Of a DNA stretch of 45,549 bases, positions 25,453 to 33,719 are shown piece by piece; positions within the stretch are counted from its first letter, which is position 1; every line of letters starts with the position of its first letter. Origin of the DNA: UBA4738 sp002413305 (GTDB taxonomy: Bacteria; Actinomycetota; UBA4738); assembly GCA_036847185.1 (NCBI GenBank), contig DAIUAM010000028.1, positions 1 to 45,549 on the forward strand. Direction: 5' to 3'. A model generated the notes under the pieces. The model worked only from the letters and a program-made list of their open reading frames with translations, was not told the DNA's origin and did not search any database. The position numbers and the translations under genes were made by a program.

Positions 25453-27624
25453 GTGGCACCCGGACAGCTCTTCGATTCGCCCCTGCTCGCACCGCTGAAC
25501 CCGATCCAGCGCGAAGCCGTCCTGCAGACCGAGGGCCCGGTGCTCATCGTGGCCGGCGCCGGCAGTGGAAAGACTCGCGCCCTGACCCACCGGATCGCGT
25601 TCCTGATCCGGGAGCGCGGGGTCGGCCCCTACGAGATCCTGGCCATCACCTTCACCAACAAGGCCGCGCAGGAGATGGCCGAGCGGGTCGAGGGCCTGCT
25701 CGGGACCCGGGTGGCCAAGGGCATGTGGATCCTCACGTTCCATTCGGCCTGCGCCCGGATCCTTCGGCGCGAGCACACCCACCTCGGCGTGCCGAGCCAC
25801 TTCTCGATCTACGACGAAGGCGACACCGAGCGGGTCATCTCGCTGGTGCTCAAGCAGATGAACGTCGACCCGAAGCGCTATCCCCCCCGGCAGGTCGCGG
25901 CGGTGATCGGCCGGGCCAAGGACAACCTCGTGACGCCGTCCGATTACGAACGCGAGGCCGCCACGTACTACGAGCAGACCGTGGCCCACGTCTACGGCGA
26001 GTACCAGCGGCGGCTGCGCGCGGCGGGCGCCCTGGACTTCGACGACATCATCATGGAGTCGGTTCGGCTGTTCGAGGAGCACCCAGAGGTCCTCGAGCAC
26101 TACCAGGAGCGCTTCCGCTACATCCTGATCGACGAGTACCAGGACACGAACCGCGCCCAGTACAAGCTGGTCAATATGCTCGCCGCGAAGTACCGGAACC
26201 TGTGCGTGGTGGGCGACGCGGACCAGGGCGTGTACTCGTGGCGGGGGGCGACCATCAAGAACCTCCTGGACTTCGAACACGACTACCCGGATGCGAGCGT
26301 GTTCGTCATGGAGCAGAACTACCGGTCGACACAGTCGATCCTCGAGGTGGCCAACGCCCTGATCGAACACAACATCCAGCGCAAGCCGAAGTCGCTGTGG
26401 ACCGAGGAGGAGGGCGGCGAGCTGGTCGTCCGCCATCGCGCCGACAACGAGCACGACGAGGCGTGGTTCGTCTCCGGCGAGATCGAACGCCTGGTGGGGG
26501 AGGAAGGGTTCCGGTACGGCGACGTTGCCGTGTTCTACCGGACGAACGCCCAGTCCCGCGTGCTGGAGGACGTGTTCATGCGGTCCGGCCTCGCGTACAA
26601 GATCGTGGGGGGCGTACGGTTCTATCAGCGCCGGGAGATCAAGGACGTGTTCGCCTATCTCCGGTCGGTGGTGAACCCAAGCGACTCGGTCAGCATCCGC
26701 CGGGTCATCAACACGCCCAAGCGGGGGATCGGCGAAGCGACGGTCGCGGCCATCGAGGACTTCTCCGGGGACGAGGGGGTCGGCTTCCTCGACGCGGCGC
26801 GCCGGGCCGAGGAGATCCTTATTCTCGGCCCGAGAGCGCGCGGGATGGTCGCCGGATTCCTCAACCTGCTCGACGAACTTGGCGCGTTGCTGGCCGGCGG
26901 GGCAGGCGTGGCCCGGATGGTGGAGGAGGCGTTCACGCTCTCGGGCTACGCGGCCGAGCTTGAGGAGGAGCGAACGATCGAGTCGATGGGCCGGATCGAG
27001 AACCTCAAGGAGCTGGTCGGGGTGGCCCAGGAGTTCGAGCAGCGCAACCCGGAGGGCACGCTGGCCGACTTCCTCGAGCAGGTCGCCCTGGTCACCGAGC
27101 AGGACGAATACGACGAAGACGATCCGGCGGTCACCCTGATGACCCTGCACAACGCCAAAGGGCTGGAGTTCGACGTGGTGTTCATGGTCGGCATGGAGGA
27201 CGGGGTGTTCCCGCACTACCGGTCCATGACCGACGCGGCCGAGATGGAGGAGGAGCGCCGGCTGGCGTATGTGGGCATCACCCGGGCCCGCAAGCGCCTC
27301 TACCTCACCCACGCGTGGTCCCGTTCGCTATTCGGAGGTTCGAACTACAACCCGCCGTCCCGCTTCTTCTCGGAGATCCCGTCGCATCTGGTCGAGAACA
27401 CGCAGAGCGATCGCGAAGCGGCCGCGGGCCTCAAGGTGAGCGAAGGGTTCGGCCACGAGCCGCTCGCCGTGTCGTCGGGGGACACGGTCGTCCACGACAA
27501 GTGGGGCGAGGGCGTGGTGATCTCGGTGCAGGGCCATGGGCAGCGGGCCGAAGCGACGATCGCGTTCGGCGACGTCGGCGAGAAACGCCTGCTCCTGGCC
27601 TACGCGCCCCTCGCCCGGCGGTAG
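25453..27624 (+). CDS. pcrA: ATP-dependent DNA helicase UvrD/PcrA
   Basis: This superfamily 1A 3'-5' helicase acts in nucleotide excision repair and replication fork maintenance. The 723-residue product has the Q-like LNPIQREAVLQTEGP, Walker A GAGSGKTRAL, motif II DEYQDTN, motif III GDADQGVYSWRGA, motif IV EQNYRST, motif V TLHNAKGLEFDVVF with GMEDGVFPH, and motif VI RRLAYVGITRARKRLYL. The last ~60 residues form the Tudor-like C-terminal domain of PcrA (DKWGEGVVISV). The GTG start at 25453 lies behind a canonical -10 box. In many Actinomycetota pcrA lies near sucCD, as here. Confidence 0.97.
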   Translation: MAPGQLFDSPLLAPLNPIQREAVLQTEGPVLIVAGAGSGKTRALTHRIAFLIRERGVGPYEILAITFTNKAAQEMAERVEGLLGTRVAKGMWILTFHSACARILRREHTHLGVPSHFSIYDEGDTERVISLVLKQMNVDPKRYPPRQVAAVIGRAKDNLVTPSDYEREAATYYEQTVAHVYGEYQRRLRAAGALDFDDIIMESVRLFEEHPEVLEHYQERFRYILIDEYQDTNRAQYKLVNMLAAKYRNLCVVGDADQGVYSWRGATIKNLLDFEHDYPDASVFVMEQNYRSTQSILEVANALIEHNIQRKPKSLWTEEEGGELVVRHRADNEHDEAWFVSGEIERLVGEEGFRYGDVAVFYRTNAQSRVLEDVFMRSGLAYKIVGGVRFYQRREIKDVFAYLRSVVNPSDSVSIRRVINTPKRGIGEATVAAIEDFSGDEGVGFLDAARRAEEILILGPRARGMVAGFLNLLDELGALLAGGAGVARMVEEAFTLSGYAAELEEERTIESMGRIENLKELVGVAQEFEQRNPEGTLADFLEQVALVTEQDEYDEDDPAVTLMTLHNAKGLEFDVVFMVGMEDGVFPHYRSMTDAAEMEEERRLAYVGITRARKRLYLTHAWSRSLFGGSNYNPPSRFFSEIPSHLVENTQSDREAAAGLKVSEGFGHEPLAVSSGDTVVHDKWGEGVVISVQGHGQRAEATIAFGDVGEKRLLLAYAPLARR

Positions 27625-27666
27625 CCCGCGGCTCCACGCGCCCCCGAGTTTCGGGCTGCCCGTTGG

Positions 27667-27672
27667 TAGACT
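27667..27672 (+). promoter_or_regulatory. -10 box of the DUF4012 gene
   Basis: TAGACT lies 10 nt before the ATG at 27683, predicting a transcription start about 4 nt from the start codon. There is no ribosome binding site. Confidence 0.5.
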
Positions 27673-27682
27673 GCTGCCCACC

Positions 27683-29980
27683 ATGTCCACCACCCGCGGC
27701 GACCCGCCGCCCGAGTCCCCGACCGACCCCTCCGCTCCTGAGCCTCCCGAACAGGCCGACGTACCGGACGGTTCGCAGGGCGCGCCCGGGAACGGCGACG
27801 CCGCCGGCTGGCGGCCGAACGACCCCGAGGAGTGGCAGCAGGCCCTGCAACGCGTGGCCCGGGCCCGGAAGGAGGAAGCTCTCCTGGAGCGCCGGAAGGA
27901 GGAAGCTCTCCTGGAGCGCCGGAAGGGCCACTCCCGGTCCGGATCCAGCTCCCGGTCCGGATCCAGCTCCCGGTCCGGATCCAACTCCCGGTCCGGTGAG
28001 CGGCGGCGAGGCTCCTCCACGTCCGGTCACCGGTCGGGGCACAGTCGTCGTTCGAGCTCCCGCCGGCCCAAGCCGATGCGCCGGGGGCTGCGGATCCTGC
28101 TGTGGTCGCTGGCGGGGCTGTTCGTGCTGGCTATCGGGACCGGGGCCGTCGTGGCCGACGCGTACCTGCAGGCCTATCACACCTACAAGAACGACCTGGC
28201 CAACATCGTCCCGCAGCTCGACCAGGCGCGGCAGGAGCTCTCCCAGGGGCTGCTCCCCAGCGCCGATCCGTTCGACGCGGCCGCGAGCGAAGCGGAGCAG
28301 GCGCAGGCCGACGTGGCGCATGCCCGGTTCACCTACCGCCTGACCTCCCACATCCCGTTCTTCTCCCGGCCGATCGAGGCCGTCAACCTCGGGGTGGACG
28401 CGGCGAACAACGAAGCGCAGGCCGCCATCACCATGCGCGACATGGTCCAGGGCCTCCTCGGCCCCGAGGCACTCCGGGGCGGAGACACGTTCTCGGGCAA
28501 CCCGCCCGTCTTCACGAACGGCGTGGTAAACGTCAAGCTGATCCAGGGTCTTTCGCCGCAGCTCGACGGTCTGGTCGCGCATCTGCAGGCCGCCGACCGG
28601 GACATCCGGGCCATCCCGTCCCTTCCGTTCGTCGGCTCGCTGGCCCAGAAGAAGGCGGACGCCCTGGCGAAGTCGACCGAGGCCATCCGGCTGGCCCAGC
28701 GGGCGCGTTCGGCCATCGGACTGCTGCCGTCGTTCCTGGGCGCCGACGGTCCCAGGACCTATTTCTTCGCGATGCAGAACAGCGCCGACCAGCGGGCCAC
28801 CGGCGGCGCGGTGCTCGGGTATGCGTTCCTCACGATCGACAACGGCCAGATGTCGCTCGAGCCGGGCGGTTCGATCCAGAACGCCGAACCCAAGTACGGT
28901 TTCCCCGGCATCAAGCTGCCGGCCGCGGTGGACTGGTACCTCAAGAACGTGCCGAAGCAGTTCCCGCGGCTCTCGAACCTGAACTTCACGCCGGATTTCC
29001 CCTCGAACGCGCAGGCGTGGGCGGCCCTGCTCGGCCAGGGGGCGAAACGTCACATCGATGGAGCCATCGCCGTGGACCCGGTGGCGGTCGCCCAGTTGCT
29101 GGGATCGAAGAAGATCCACCTCCCCGTGCTCACGGATCCGATCAGCGGCTCGAACCTCGTCCAGGTCGCCGAGAACCAGCAGTACTTCCTGCCCCACGAC
29201 GACCAGCTGCTGTTCCCCGCCCAGCTGATCGCCGCGGCATGGCCGGTGCTGAAGGACCTCCATCCCTTCCTCCGGGTGGTCCGGACGATGGGTCAGGTGC
29301 TGGGCACCAAGAACATCCAGATCTGGTCCGCCGACGCGGACCAGGAGGCGTTGCTGCGGACCCTCGGGTGGGACGGGAGCGTGAAGATCGGAACAGGGGA
29401 CCATCTGCAGATCGGGGACAACAAGCTGCGGTCGGGCAAGACCGACTACTACACGAAGACCACGATCGGCTACGACGTGACGGTCGATGCGTCGGGCTCG
29501 ATCACCTCGTCGTGCACGGTGACCCTCGACAACCTCACACCCAAGGGTTTGCCCCAAGGGATCGTGGCGAAGTTCAACGGACCGGATAACTACGCGCTGA
29601 ACGACGCGCTGCTCGGGCTGTATGCGCCGGCGGGGGCCACGCTCACCAGCGAGTCTCCACCGGGCCAGGCGAGCTACCCGCCCCACCAGGAAGGGGACGC
29701 CGAGGTCTTCACCCGCGAGGTCATGGCGGTGCCCGGCAAGCCGGGGGTGGCGGTGTGGAAGTACACCGTGCCGGGCGTCGTGCAGACCAGCTCGGCCGGC
29801 CACGTGTATACCCTCACCATCCAGCACCAGCCATTGGTGAACCCGGCGGCGATCTCGGTCAGTGTGACGCTCCCGATCGGCTCGGTGGTGCGCTCGGCCC
29901 CGGGCTGGCAGGTGAGCGGCAGCGTGGTCACGTACACGGGGAGCCTCACAAAGGACCTCACGCTGCAGATCGTGTACTGA
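27683..29980 (+). CDS. DUF4012 membrane-anchored protein
   Basis: The 765-residue product has a cytoplasmic N-terminus of about 130 residues: a Pro/Glu-rich start, two copies of the 9-residue unit KEEALLERR, several SRSGSS repeats and an Arg/Ser-rich stretch. A single transmembrane helix follows at about residues 137-158. The large extracytoplasmic part matches DUF4012, with the segment TYFFAMQNSADQRATGGAVLGYAFLTI typical of the family, seen in large secreted actinobacterial and chloroflexal proteins. Function is unknown; the family is often found with exopolysaccharide or envelope genes. The ATG at 27683 is preferred because a -10 box lies just before it. Confidence 0.88.
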   Translation: MSTTRGDPPPESPTDPSAPEPPEQADVPDGSQGAPGNGDAAGWRPNDPEEWQQALQRVARARKEEALLERRKEEALLERRKGHSRSGSSSRSGSSSRSGSNSRSGERRRGSSTSGHRSGHSRRSSSRRPKPMRRGLRILLWSLAGLFVLAIGTGAVVADAYLQAYHTYKNDLANIVPQLDQARQELSQGLLPSADPFDAAASEAEQAQADVAHARFTYRLTSHIPFFSRPIEAVNLGVDAANNEAQAAITMRDMVQGLLGPEALRGGDTFSGNPPVFTNGVVNVKLIQGLSPQLDGLVAHLQAADRDIRAIPSLPFVGSLAQKKADALAKSTEAIRLAQRARSAIGLLPSFLGADGPRTYFFAMQNSADQRATGGAVLGYAFLTIDNGQMSLEPGGSIQNAEPKYGFPGIKLPAAVDWYLKNVPKQFPRLSNLNFTPDFPSNAQAWAALLGQGAKRHIDGAIAVDPVAVAQLLGSKKIHLPVLTDPISGSNLVQVAENQQYFLPHDDQLLFPAQLIAAAWPVLKDLHPFLRVVRTMGQVLGTKNIQIWSADADQEALLRTLGWDGSVKIGTGDHLQIGDNKLRSGKTDYYTKTTIGYDVTVDASGSITSSCTVTLDNLTPKGLPQGIVAKFNGPDNYALNDALLGLYAPAGATLTSESPPGQASYPPHQEGDAEVFTREVMAVPGKPGVAVWKYTVPGVVQTSSAGHVYTLTIQHQPLVNPAAISVSVTLPIGSVVRSAPGWQVSGSVVTYTGSLTKDLTLQIVY
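27869..27922 (+). repeat. two exact 27-bp tandem repeats
   Basis: Two perfect copies of a 27-bp unit (27869-27895 and 27896-27922) encode KEEALLERR twice. Each contains an AGGAG-GAAGCT-CTCCT inverted repeat, which could form a hairpin and favour slippage. Confidence 0.9.
27932..27996 (+). repeat. 18-bp tandem repeats encoding SRSGSS
   Basis: Three 18-bp units start at 27932, 27950 and 27968; the third has one base changed. A partial fourth unit starts at 27986. They encode SRSGSS, SRSGSS, SRSGSN, SRSG. The purity at DNA level suggests a recent expansion. Confidence 0.9.
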
Positions 29981-29995
29981 ACGGGTCCTTCGGCT

Positions 29996-30892
29996 TCAGG
30001 TGACGTCGCGCCGGGCGAACACCGCGGCGGTGACGATCAGGACCGCCGCCGCGTAGGTGCCCAGCAGCAGGCCGGCCTCCAGCACGGAGCGCGGGGCCAC
30101 GTCCGGGTGACGGACGCCGTCCACGAGGATCACGGCGTTCTGGGCGAACATCCACGACCGCCACCCCTCCCGGAGCGCCCCGATCAGGTTCTCCAGGATC
30201 ACCAGGTAGCCGAAGCCGATGCCCAGCGCGGCAGCGGTGTTCCGGGCGGCCATGGCCAGCCCGAAGCCGATCGCCGCGGAGATGCTCACTAGGCCGCCGC
30301 CCCGGAGCAGGACTCCGATCGTGGTGACCAACCACCGGCCATCGATGCCCAGAGTGGTCCCCCGGAGGACGGCCGCCGGGACCAGCGCCAGCCCCAGCAG
30401 CGCCTGGAGGACGAGGTAGCCGGCGAACAGGCCGAGCAGGACGGCCGCGACCTTCGCCGCCAGCAAGCGGGTCCGGCGCGGCTCCCACGTCAGCTGCGTG
30501 GTGATCGTGCCCGCGTGCCATTCGGCCCCCACGAACGACGCTCCGAGCAGCCAGGCCAGGAGGACGAGCGGCACGGTCGTCCCCTTGAAGATGTCCGTGA
30601 GCTTGGTCAGCCGGAACGCCACGTTGAACCCGATCTGGCTGCAGAACTGGCTGGGGGACTGCCCCGGCGGAGGCTGGAAGCCGTTCTGGCCATTCTGGCC
30701 GTTCTTGCAGTCCCGCTGTCCATTGATCACCGCCTGTTGGGCCTGGCGGATCCGTTCGGGCGAGGGCCGGTGCGACCGGACCAGCGTGATCGACCCGGCC
30801 AGCAGGATGCCGATCACCGCCAGCACCGCCAGGAGCCGGAACAGGCGGCGCGCGCTGAGGCGTTGAAGCTCGATGAGCAGGAGCGAGATCAC
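29996..30892 (-). CDS. ABC-2 type transporter permease
   Basis: The 298-residue product is the membrane half of an ABC exporter. It has an N-terminal helix, then an extracytoplasmic loop with a short NGQNGQNG repeat and two cysteines (DCKNG and FCSQ) that may form a disulfide. About five more helices follow, including the NAAAL-type segment ARNTAAALGIGFGYLVILENL. The family exports drugs, lipids or peptides. The GTG at 30892 overlaps the stop of the ATPase gene in GTGA, so the two are co-translated. Its end lies 15 bp from the convergent DUF4012 gene. Confidence 0.88.
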   Translation of the reverse strand: MISLLLIELQRLSARRLFRLLAVLAVIGILLAGSITLVRSHRPSPERIRQAQQAVINGQRDCKNGQNGQNGFQPPPGQSPSQFCSQIGFNVAFRLTKLTDIFKGTTVPLVLLAWLLGASFVGAEWHAGTITTQLTWEPRRTRLLAAKVAAVLLGLFAGYLVLQALLGLALVPAAVLRGTTLGIDGRWLVTTIGVLLRGGGLVSISAAIGFGLAMAARNTAAALGIGFGYLVILENLIGALREGWRSWMFAQNAVILVDGVRHPDVAPRSVLEAGLLLGTYAAAVLIVTAAVFARRDVT

Positions 30893-31866
30893 GGGGACGC
30901 CTCATCCGGGACCGGATCCGGCCGGGGCGGCACCGCGGCCGGGCCCGGAGCGCCGGCGGGTTCCTCGGTCAGCTCCAGGAACACGCTCTCCAGCGTGGCC
31001 AGCTCGGGCCGTAGCTCCGAGAGGTACAGGCCGCGGTCGGCGAGCTCCTTCGTCACCCGCGACGCCTGGTCCGCCGGCAGGCCCACCTGGAGCAGGCCCG
31101 CCTCCTCGGTCGCTTCGATCCCGGCCTGTCGAAGCGCGTCGACCCCGGCCTGCGGGTCGTCGAGCCTGACCACGAGTCCGGTGGTGCTCCCGCGGGCCAG
31201 CACCTCGCCGACCGAGCCGCCCGCGATGCACCGGCCTCGGGACAGGATCGCCACCCGGTCGCAGATCTGCTGGACCTCGCCGAGGAGATGGCTCGAAAGG
31301 AACACCGTCCGGCCCTCGTCGGCCAGGCGGCGAAGCAGGTCCCGGACCTCCTTCAGGCCGGCGGGGTCCAGGCCGTTGGCCGGCTCGTCGAGGATCAGGA
31401 CGGCCGGGTCGATGAGCAGGGCGGCCCCCAGGCCGAGGCGCTGGCGCATCCCGAGCGAGTAGGTCTTGACCCGGTCCTGCGCTCGGGTACCCAGGCCCAC
31501 CTGGTCGAGGACCTCGTCCACGCGCCTGCGGCCGACCCCATGGATCCGGCCGAGCAGTTCGAGGTTCCGGCGCCCGGAGAAGCCGGGGAACAGGGCCGGT
31601 GTCTCCACGATCGAACCCACCTGCCGTAGCGCCCTGGCCAGCTCGCTCCGGTTCGACGCACCCAGCAGGCGGGCCGAACCCGCCGTCGGGGAGATCAGGC
31701 CCATCAGGCAGCGGATCGTGGTGGTCTTGCCGGAGCCGTTGGGGCCGAGGAAGCCGAACACGCCTCCCTCGGGGACCTCGAGGTCCAGGCCGTCCAGGGC
31801 GACGGTCCGGCCGCGCCGCACGCGCTGGTACTCCTTGCGCAGGCCATGGATCTCGATGACCGCCAC
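30889..31866 (-). CDS. ABC transporter ATP-binding protein
   Basis: The 325-residue product is the ATPase partner of the following permease. It has Walker A GPNGSGKTTT, Q-loop VETPALFPGFSG, signature YSLGMRQRLGLGAALL, Walker B AVLILDEPANGLDPAG and H-loop FLSSHLLGE. A C-terminal region of ~100 residues resembles the DrrA/CcmA-type regulatory extension. The GTG at 31866 has a ribosome binding site GGGAGGGAG. Substrate is unknown. Confidence 0.92.
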   Translation of the reverse strand: MAVIEIHGLRKEYQRVRRGRTVALDGLDLEVPEGGVFGFLGPNGSGKTTTIRCLMGLISPTAGSARLLGASNRSELARALRQVGSIVETPALFPGFSGRRNLELLGRIHGVGRRRVDEVLDQVGLGTRAQDRVKTYSLGMRQRLGLGAALLIDPAVLILDEPANGLDPAGLKEVRDLLRRLADEGRTVFLSSHLLGEVQQICDRVAILSRGRCIAGGSVGEVLARGSTTGLVVRLDDPQAGVDALRQAGIEATEEAGLLQVGLPADQASRVTKELADRGLYLSELRPELATLESVFLELTEEPAGAPGPAAVPPRPDPVPDEASP

Positions 31867-31904
31867 CGGCTCCCTCCCGTCCCGGACCTTAGCAGGGGGG
31901 GTGC

Positions 31905-32414
31905 TCAGCCGCAGGAGGCGGGGACTCCGGCCGGTGCCGGGGCGGGAGAGCGGTCTAGCGGGTGGTCGGGGTCCACGTACACGGTGTTCCGGTAGACCTG
32001 GACCGGCAGCAGGTCCAGGGCGCCGACCCCCCCGGCCGCCCGGCCGTCGAGCCCGTACGCCGCGCCCCGGCAGTCCACGTACCGCCCTCCGCAGAACGCC
32101 AGGCTGCACCCGTCCTCCTGCTCAACGGCGAACAGCCGGCCCCCCGTCATGCCCACGAACACGCCCGGCAGGTCGACGCCCCGAGCCGATCCGTCGTGGA
32201 ACGAAGCCGCCGAGCCGACGGGCACGAACGACGCGGCGGGGCCGGGCCCCGGGCGAAACAGCAGGAACCACGCCGCCACCGCCAACCCCAGGCCCACCAC
32301 CAGCGGCGCGATCACCCAGTGGAGCCCCAGCCGGCCGCGGAAGGGCCCCAGCGGGCCGATGGAGGTGGAAGGGCGGATGCCGGGTGGTCGGAATCGGATC
32401 CGGCGGGGGGACAT
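31905..32414 (-). CDS. membrane-anchored Rieske-like protein without Fe-S ligands
   Basis: The 169-residue product has one transmembrane helix (about 32-53) and then a small extracytoplasmic domain. The order FVPVG, VDLPGVFVGMTGGRLFAVE, YGLDGRAAGG, ALDLLPVQV and NTVYVD matches the strand pattern of Rieske domains. A Rieske cluster needs two Cys-x-His motifs. Here the matching region has only cysteines (103, 108, 115) and no histidine between residues 73 and 151, so the cluster ligands are missing. Either the fold is reused without a cluster or the resemblance is coincidental. The ATG at 32414 lies 9 nt after a reverse-strand -10 box TATACT. It is divergent from the molybdate genes. Confidence 0.6.
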   Translation of the reverse strand: MSPRRIRFRPPGIRPSTSIGPLGPFRGRLGLHWVIAPLVVGLGLAVAAWFLLFRPGPGPAASFVPVGSAASFHDGSARGVDLPGVFVGMTGGRLFAVEQEDGCSLAFCGGRYVDCRGAAYGLDGRAAGGVGALDLLPVQVYRNTVYVDPDHPLDRSPAPAPAGVPASCG

Positions 32415-32423
32415 CGCGTCGTG

Positions 32424-32429
32424 AGTATA
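32424..32429 (-). promoter_or_regulatory. -10 box of the Rieske-like gene
   Basis: On the reverse strand TATACT (32429 to 32424) ends 9 nt before the ATG at 32414, giving a leader of about 3 nt. No -35 box is visible. Confidence 0.5.
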
Positions 32430-32458
32430 GGGAGCGTTCCACCCCGGGGCAGCCCGGG

Positions 32459-32494
32459 TTGACGCATAGGTAGTGCTATGGCATACCATAGGTA
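32459..32494 (+). promoter_or_regulatory. promoter and operator of the molybdate regulator
   Basis: A -35 TTGACG (32459-32464) and a -10 TACCAT (32484-32489, 19-bp spacer) precede the ATG at 32494. The inverted repeat CTATGG-CATA-CCATAG (32476-32491) covers the -10 box. Two direct copies of CATAGGTA (32465-32472 and 32487-32494) are spaced 22 bp apart, two helical turns. This is the likely operator for autoregulation. Confidence 0.65.
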
Positions 32495-32916
32495 TGAAAA
32501 TGCCGAGCCGCCGGGAAACGGAGCGTAGCCTGAAGGCGGGCGATGCCGCCCGGGCACTGGGCATCAGCTTGGACACGCTGCGGCGATGGGATCGGGAGGG
32601 CAGGATCCGGGTGGTTCGCGATTCCTCGAACCGCCGCACCGTCCCCGTGTCCGAGGTCGAACGCCTCCGGGGCGGCCCGCCGGCGGTGAAGACGGGCGCC
32701 CGGTTCTCCGCTCGGAACCGGCTCGCTGGGGTCGTCCGCGAGGTCAAGTCCGACGGGGTGATGGCCCTGGTGGAGATCGAGGCCGGCCCCTACCTGCTGG
32801 CGGCCGCGATCACCCGCGACGCCGTCGAGGAGCTGGGCCTGGTGCCCGGGGTCCCGGTGGTGGCCACGATCAAGGCGACGTCGGTGATGGTGTCCCGGGA
32901 AGGCATGTTCGAATGA
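32494..32916 (+). CDS. molybdate-responsive HTH-TOBE (Mop) regulator
   Basis: The 140-residue product joins an excisionase/MerR-like helix-turn-helix (about residues 10-55, AGDAARALGISLDTLRRWDREG) to a TOBE/Mop molybdate-binding domain (about 66-135, with RNRLAGVVREVKSDGVMALVEIEAG). It is a compact counterpart of ModE, expected to bind molybdate and control modABC. The ATG at 32494 is nearly leaderless behind the -10 box; a second ATG at 32500 is possible. Its stop overlaps modA in ATGA, so it leads the operon. The palindrome over its promoter suggests self-repression. Confidence 0.9.
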   Translation: MKMPSRRETERSLKAGDAARALGISLDTLRRWDREGRIRVVRDSSNRRTVPVSEVERLRGGPPAVKTGARFSARNRLAGVVREVKSDGVMALVEIEAGPYLLAAAITRDAVEELGLVPGVPVVATIKATSVMVSREGMFE

Positions 32917-33716
32917 GGCCACGGATCGCCTCAGCCGTGGCCGCTGCCAGCGTCGCGCTGGCGCTTCAGGCCTGCTCGGCCTCCTCCGCCACCACGCCGC
33001 CGCCCTCTGTGAAGCTCACCGTCCTGGCCGCCGCTTCGCTCGCCACGGTCTTCCCGCAGGTCGGGAACGCGTTTCATGCAACCCGGCCCGACGTGACGTT
33101 CGCCTTTTCCTTCGCCGGCACCGACCAGCTCGCCGCCCAGATCCAGCAGGGGGCGCCGGCCGACGTGTTCGCGGGTGCGAGCCTGAAGTACGGGGACGAA
33201 CTCCTGGCCGCGCGCCTCATCGAGCCCTATCGGAGGTTCTGCACGAACCGCCTGGTGCTCATCGTGCCCGCGTCGAACCCTGCCGGGATCGCGTCGCTGG
33301 CCGAGCTACGGTCGAAGTCCTACAAGCTCGTGATCGGTTCCGATACGGTCCCGGTTGGTTCGTACACCAGAACAGTGCTGGGGAACTTGGATGCCGTGTA
33401 CGGGGCCGGGTACTCCGCCGCGGTCCTCGGCAAGGTGGTCAGCAACGAGGACTCGGTCACCTCGATCGTGGCGAAGGTCGAATCCGGCGAAGCGGACGCC
33501 GGGTTCGTCTACGTCACCGACGCGCTGGCCGCCGGCGCGAAGGTGCAGACGCTCGACCTGCCCACAGCCGCCGAGGCGGTGGCCACCTATCCGGCGGCCG
33601 CGGTGGGGGCGAGCCCGCACCTGGCCGACGCGCAGATGTTCGTGGACTTCCTGCTGAAGGCCGCCGCGCAGCGCCTGCTCCGCGGGGCAGGGTTCGGCCC
33701 TCCGCCGACTTCCTGA
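32913..33716 (+). CDS. modA: molybdate ABC transporter substrate-binding lipoprotein
   Basis: ModA captures molybdate or tungstate outside the membrane. The 267-residue product has a lipoprotein signal with lipobox LQAC and Cys21 as the lipidation site. The mature part has LTVLAAASLATVFPQVGNAF, SFAGTDQLAAQIQQGAPADVFAGA and VESGEADAGFVYVTDA, all typical of ModA. The start overlaps the regulator stop. It is followed by modB and modC. Confidence 0.95.
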   Translation: MRPRIASAVAAASVALALQACSASSATTPPPSVKLTVLAAASLATVFPQVGNAFHATRPDVTFAFSFAGTDQLAAQIQQGAPADVFAGASLKYGDELLAARLIEPYRRFCTNRLVLIVPASNPAGIASLAELRSKSYKLVIGSDTVPVGSYTRTVLGNLDAVYGAGYSAAVLGKVVSNEDSVTSIVAKVESGEADAGFVYVTDALAAGAKVQTLDLPTAAEAVATYPAAAVGASPHLADAQMFVDFLLKAAAQRLLRGAGFGPPPTS

Positions 33717-33719
33717 GGG

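Noticed and set aside
27869..27996. Tandem repeats considered as a CRISPR array
   Set aside because: Units are directly adjacent without unique spacers, remain in the reading frame and encode a repetitive peptide.
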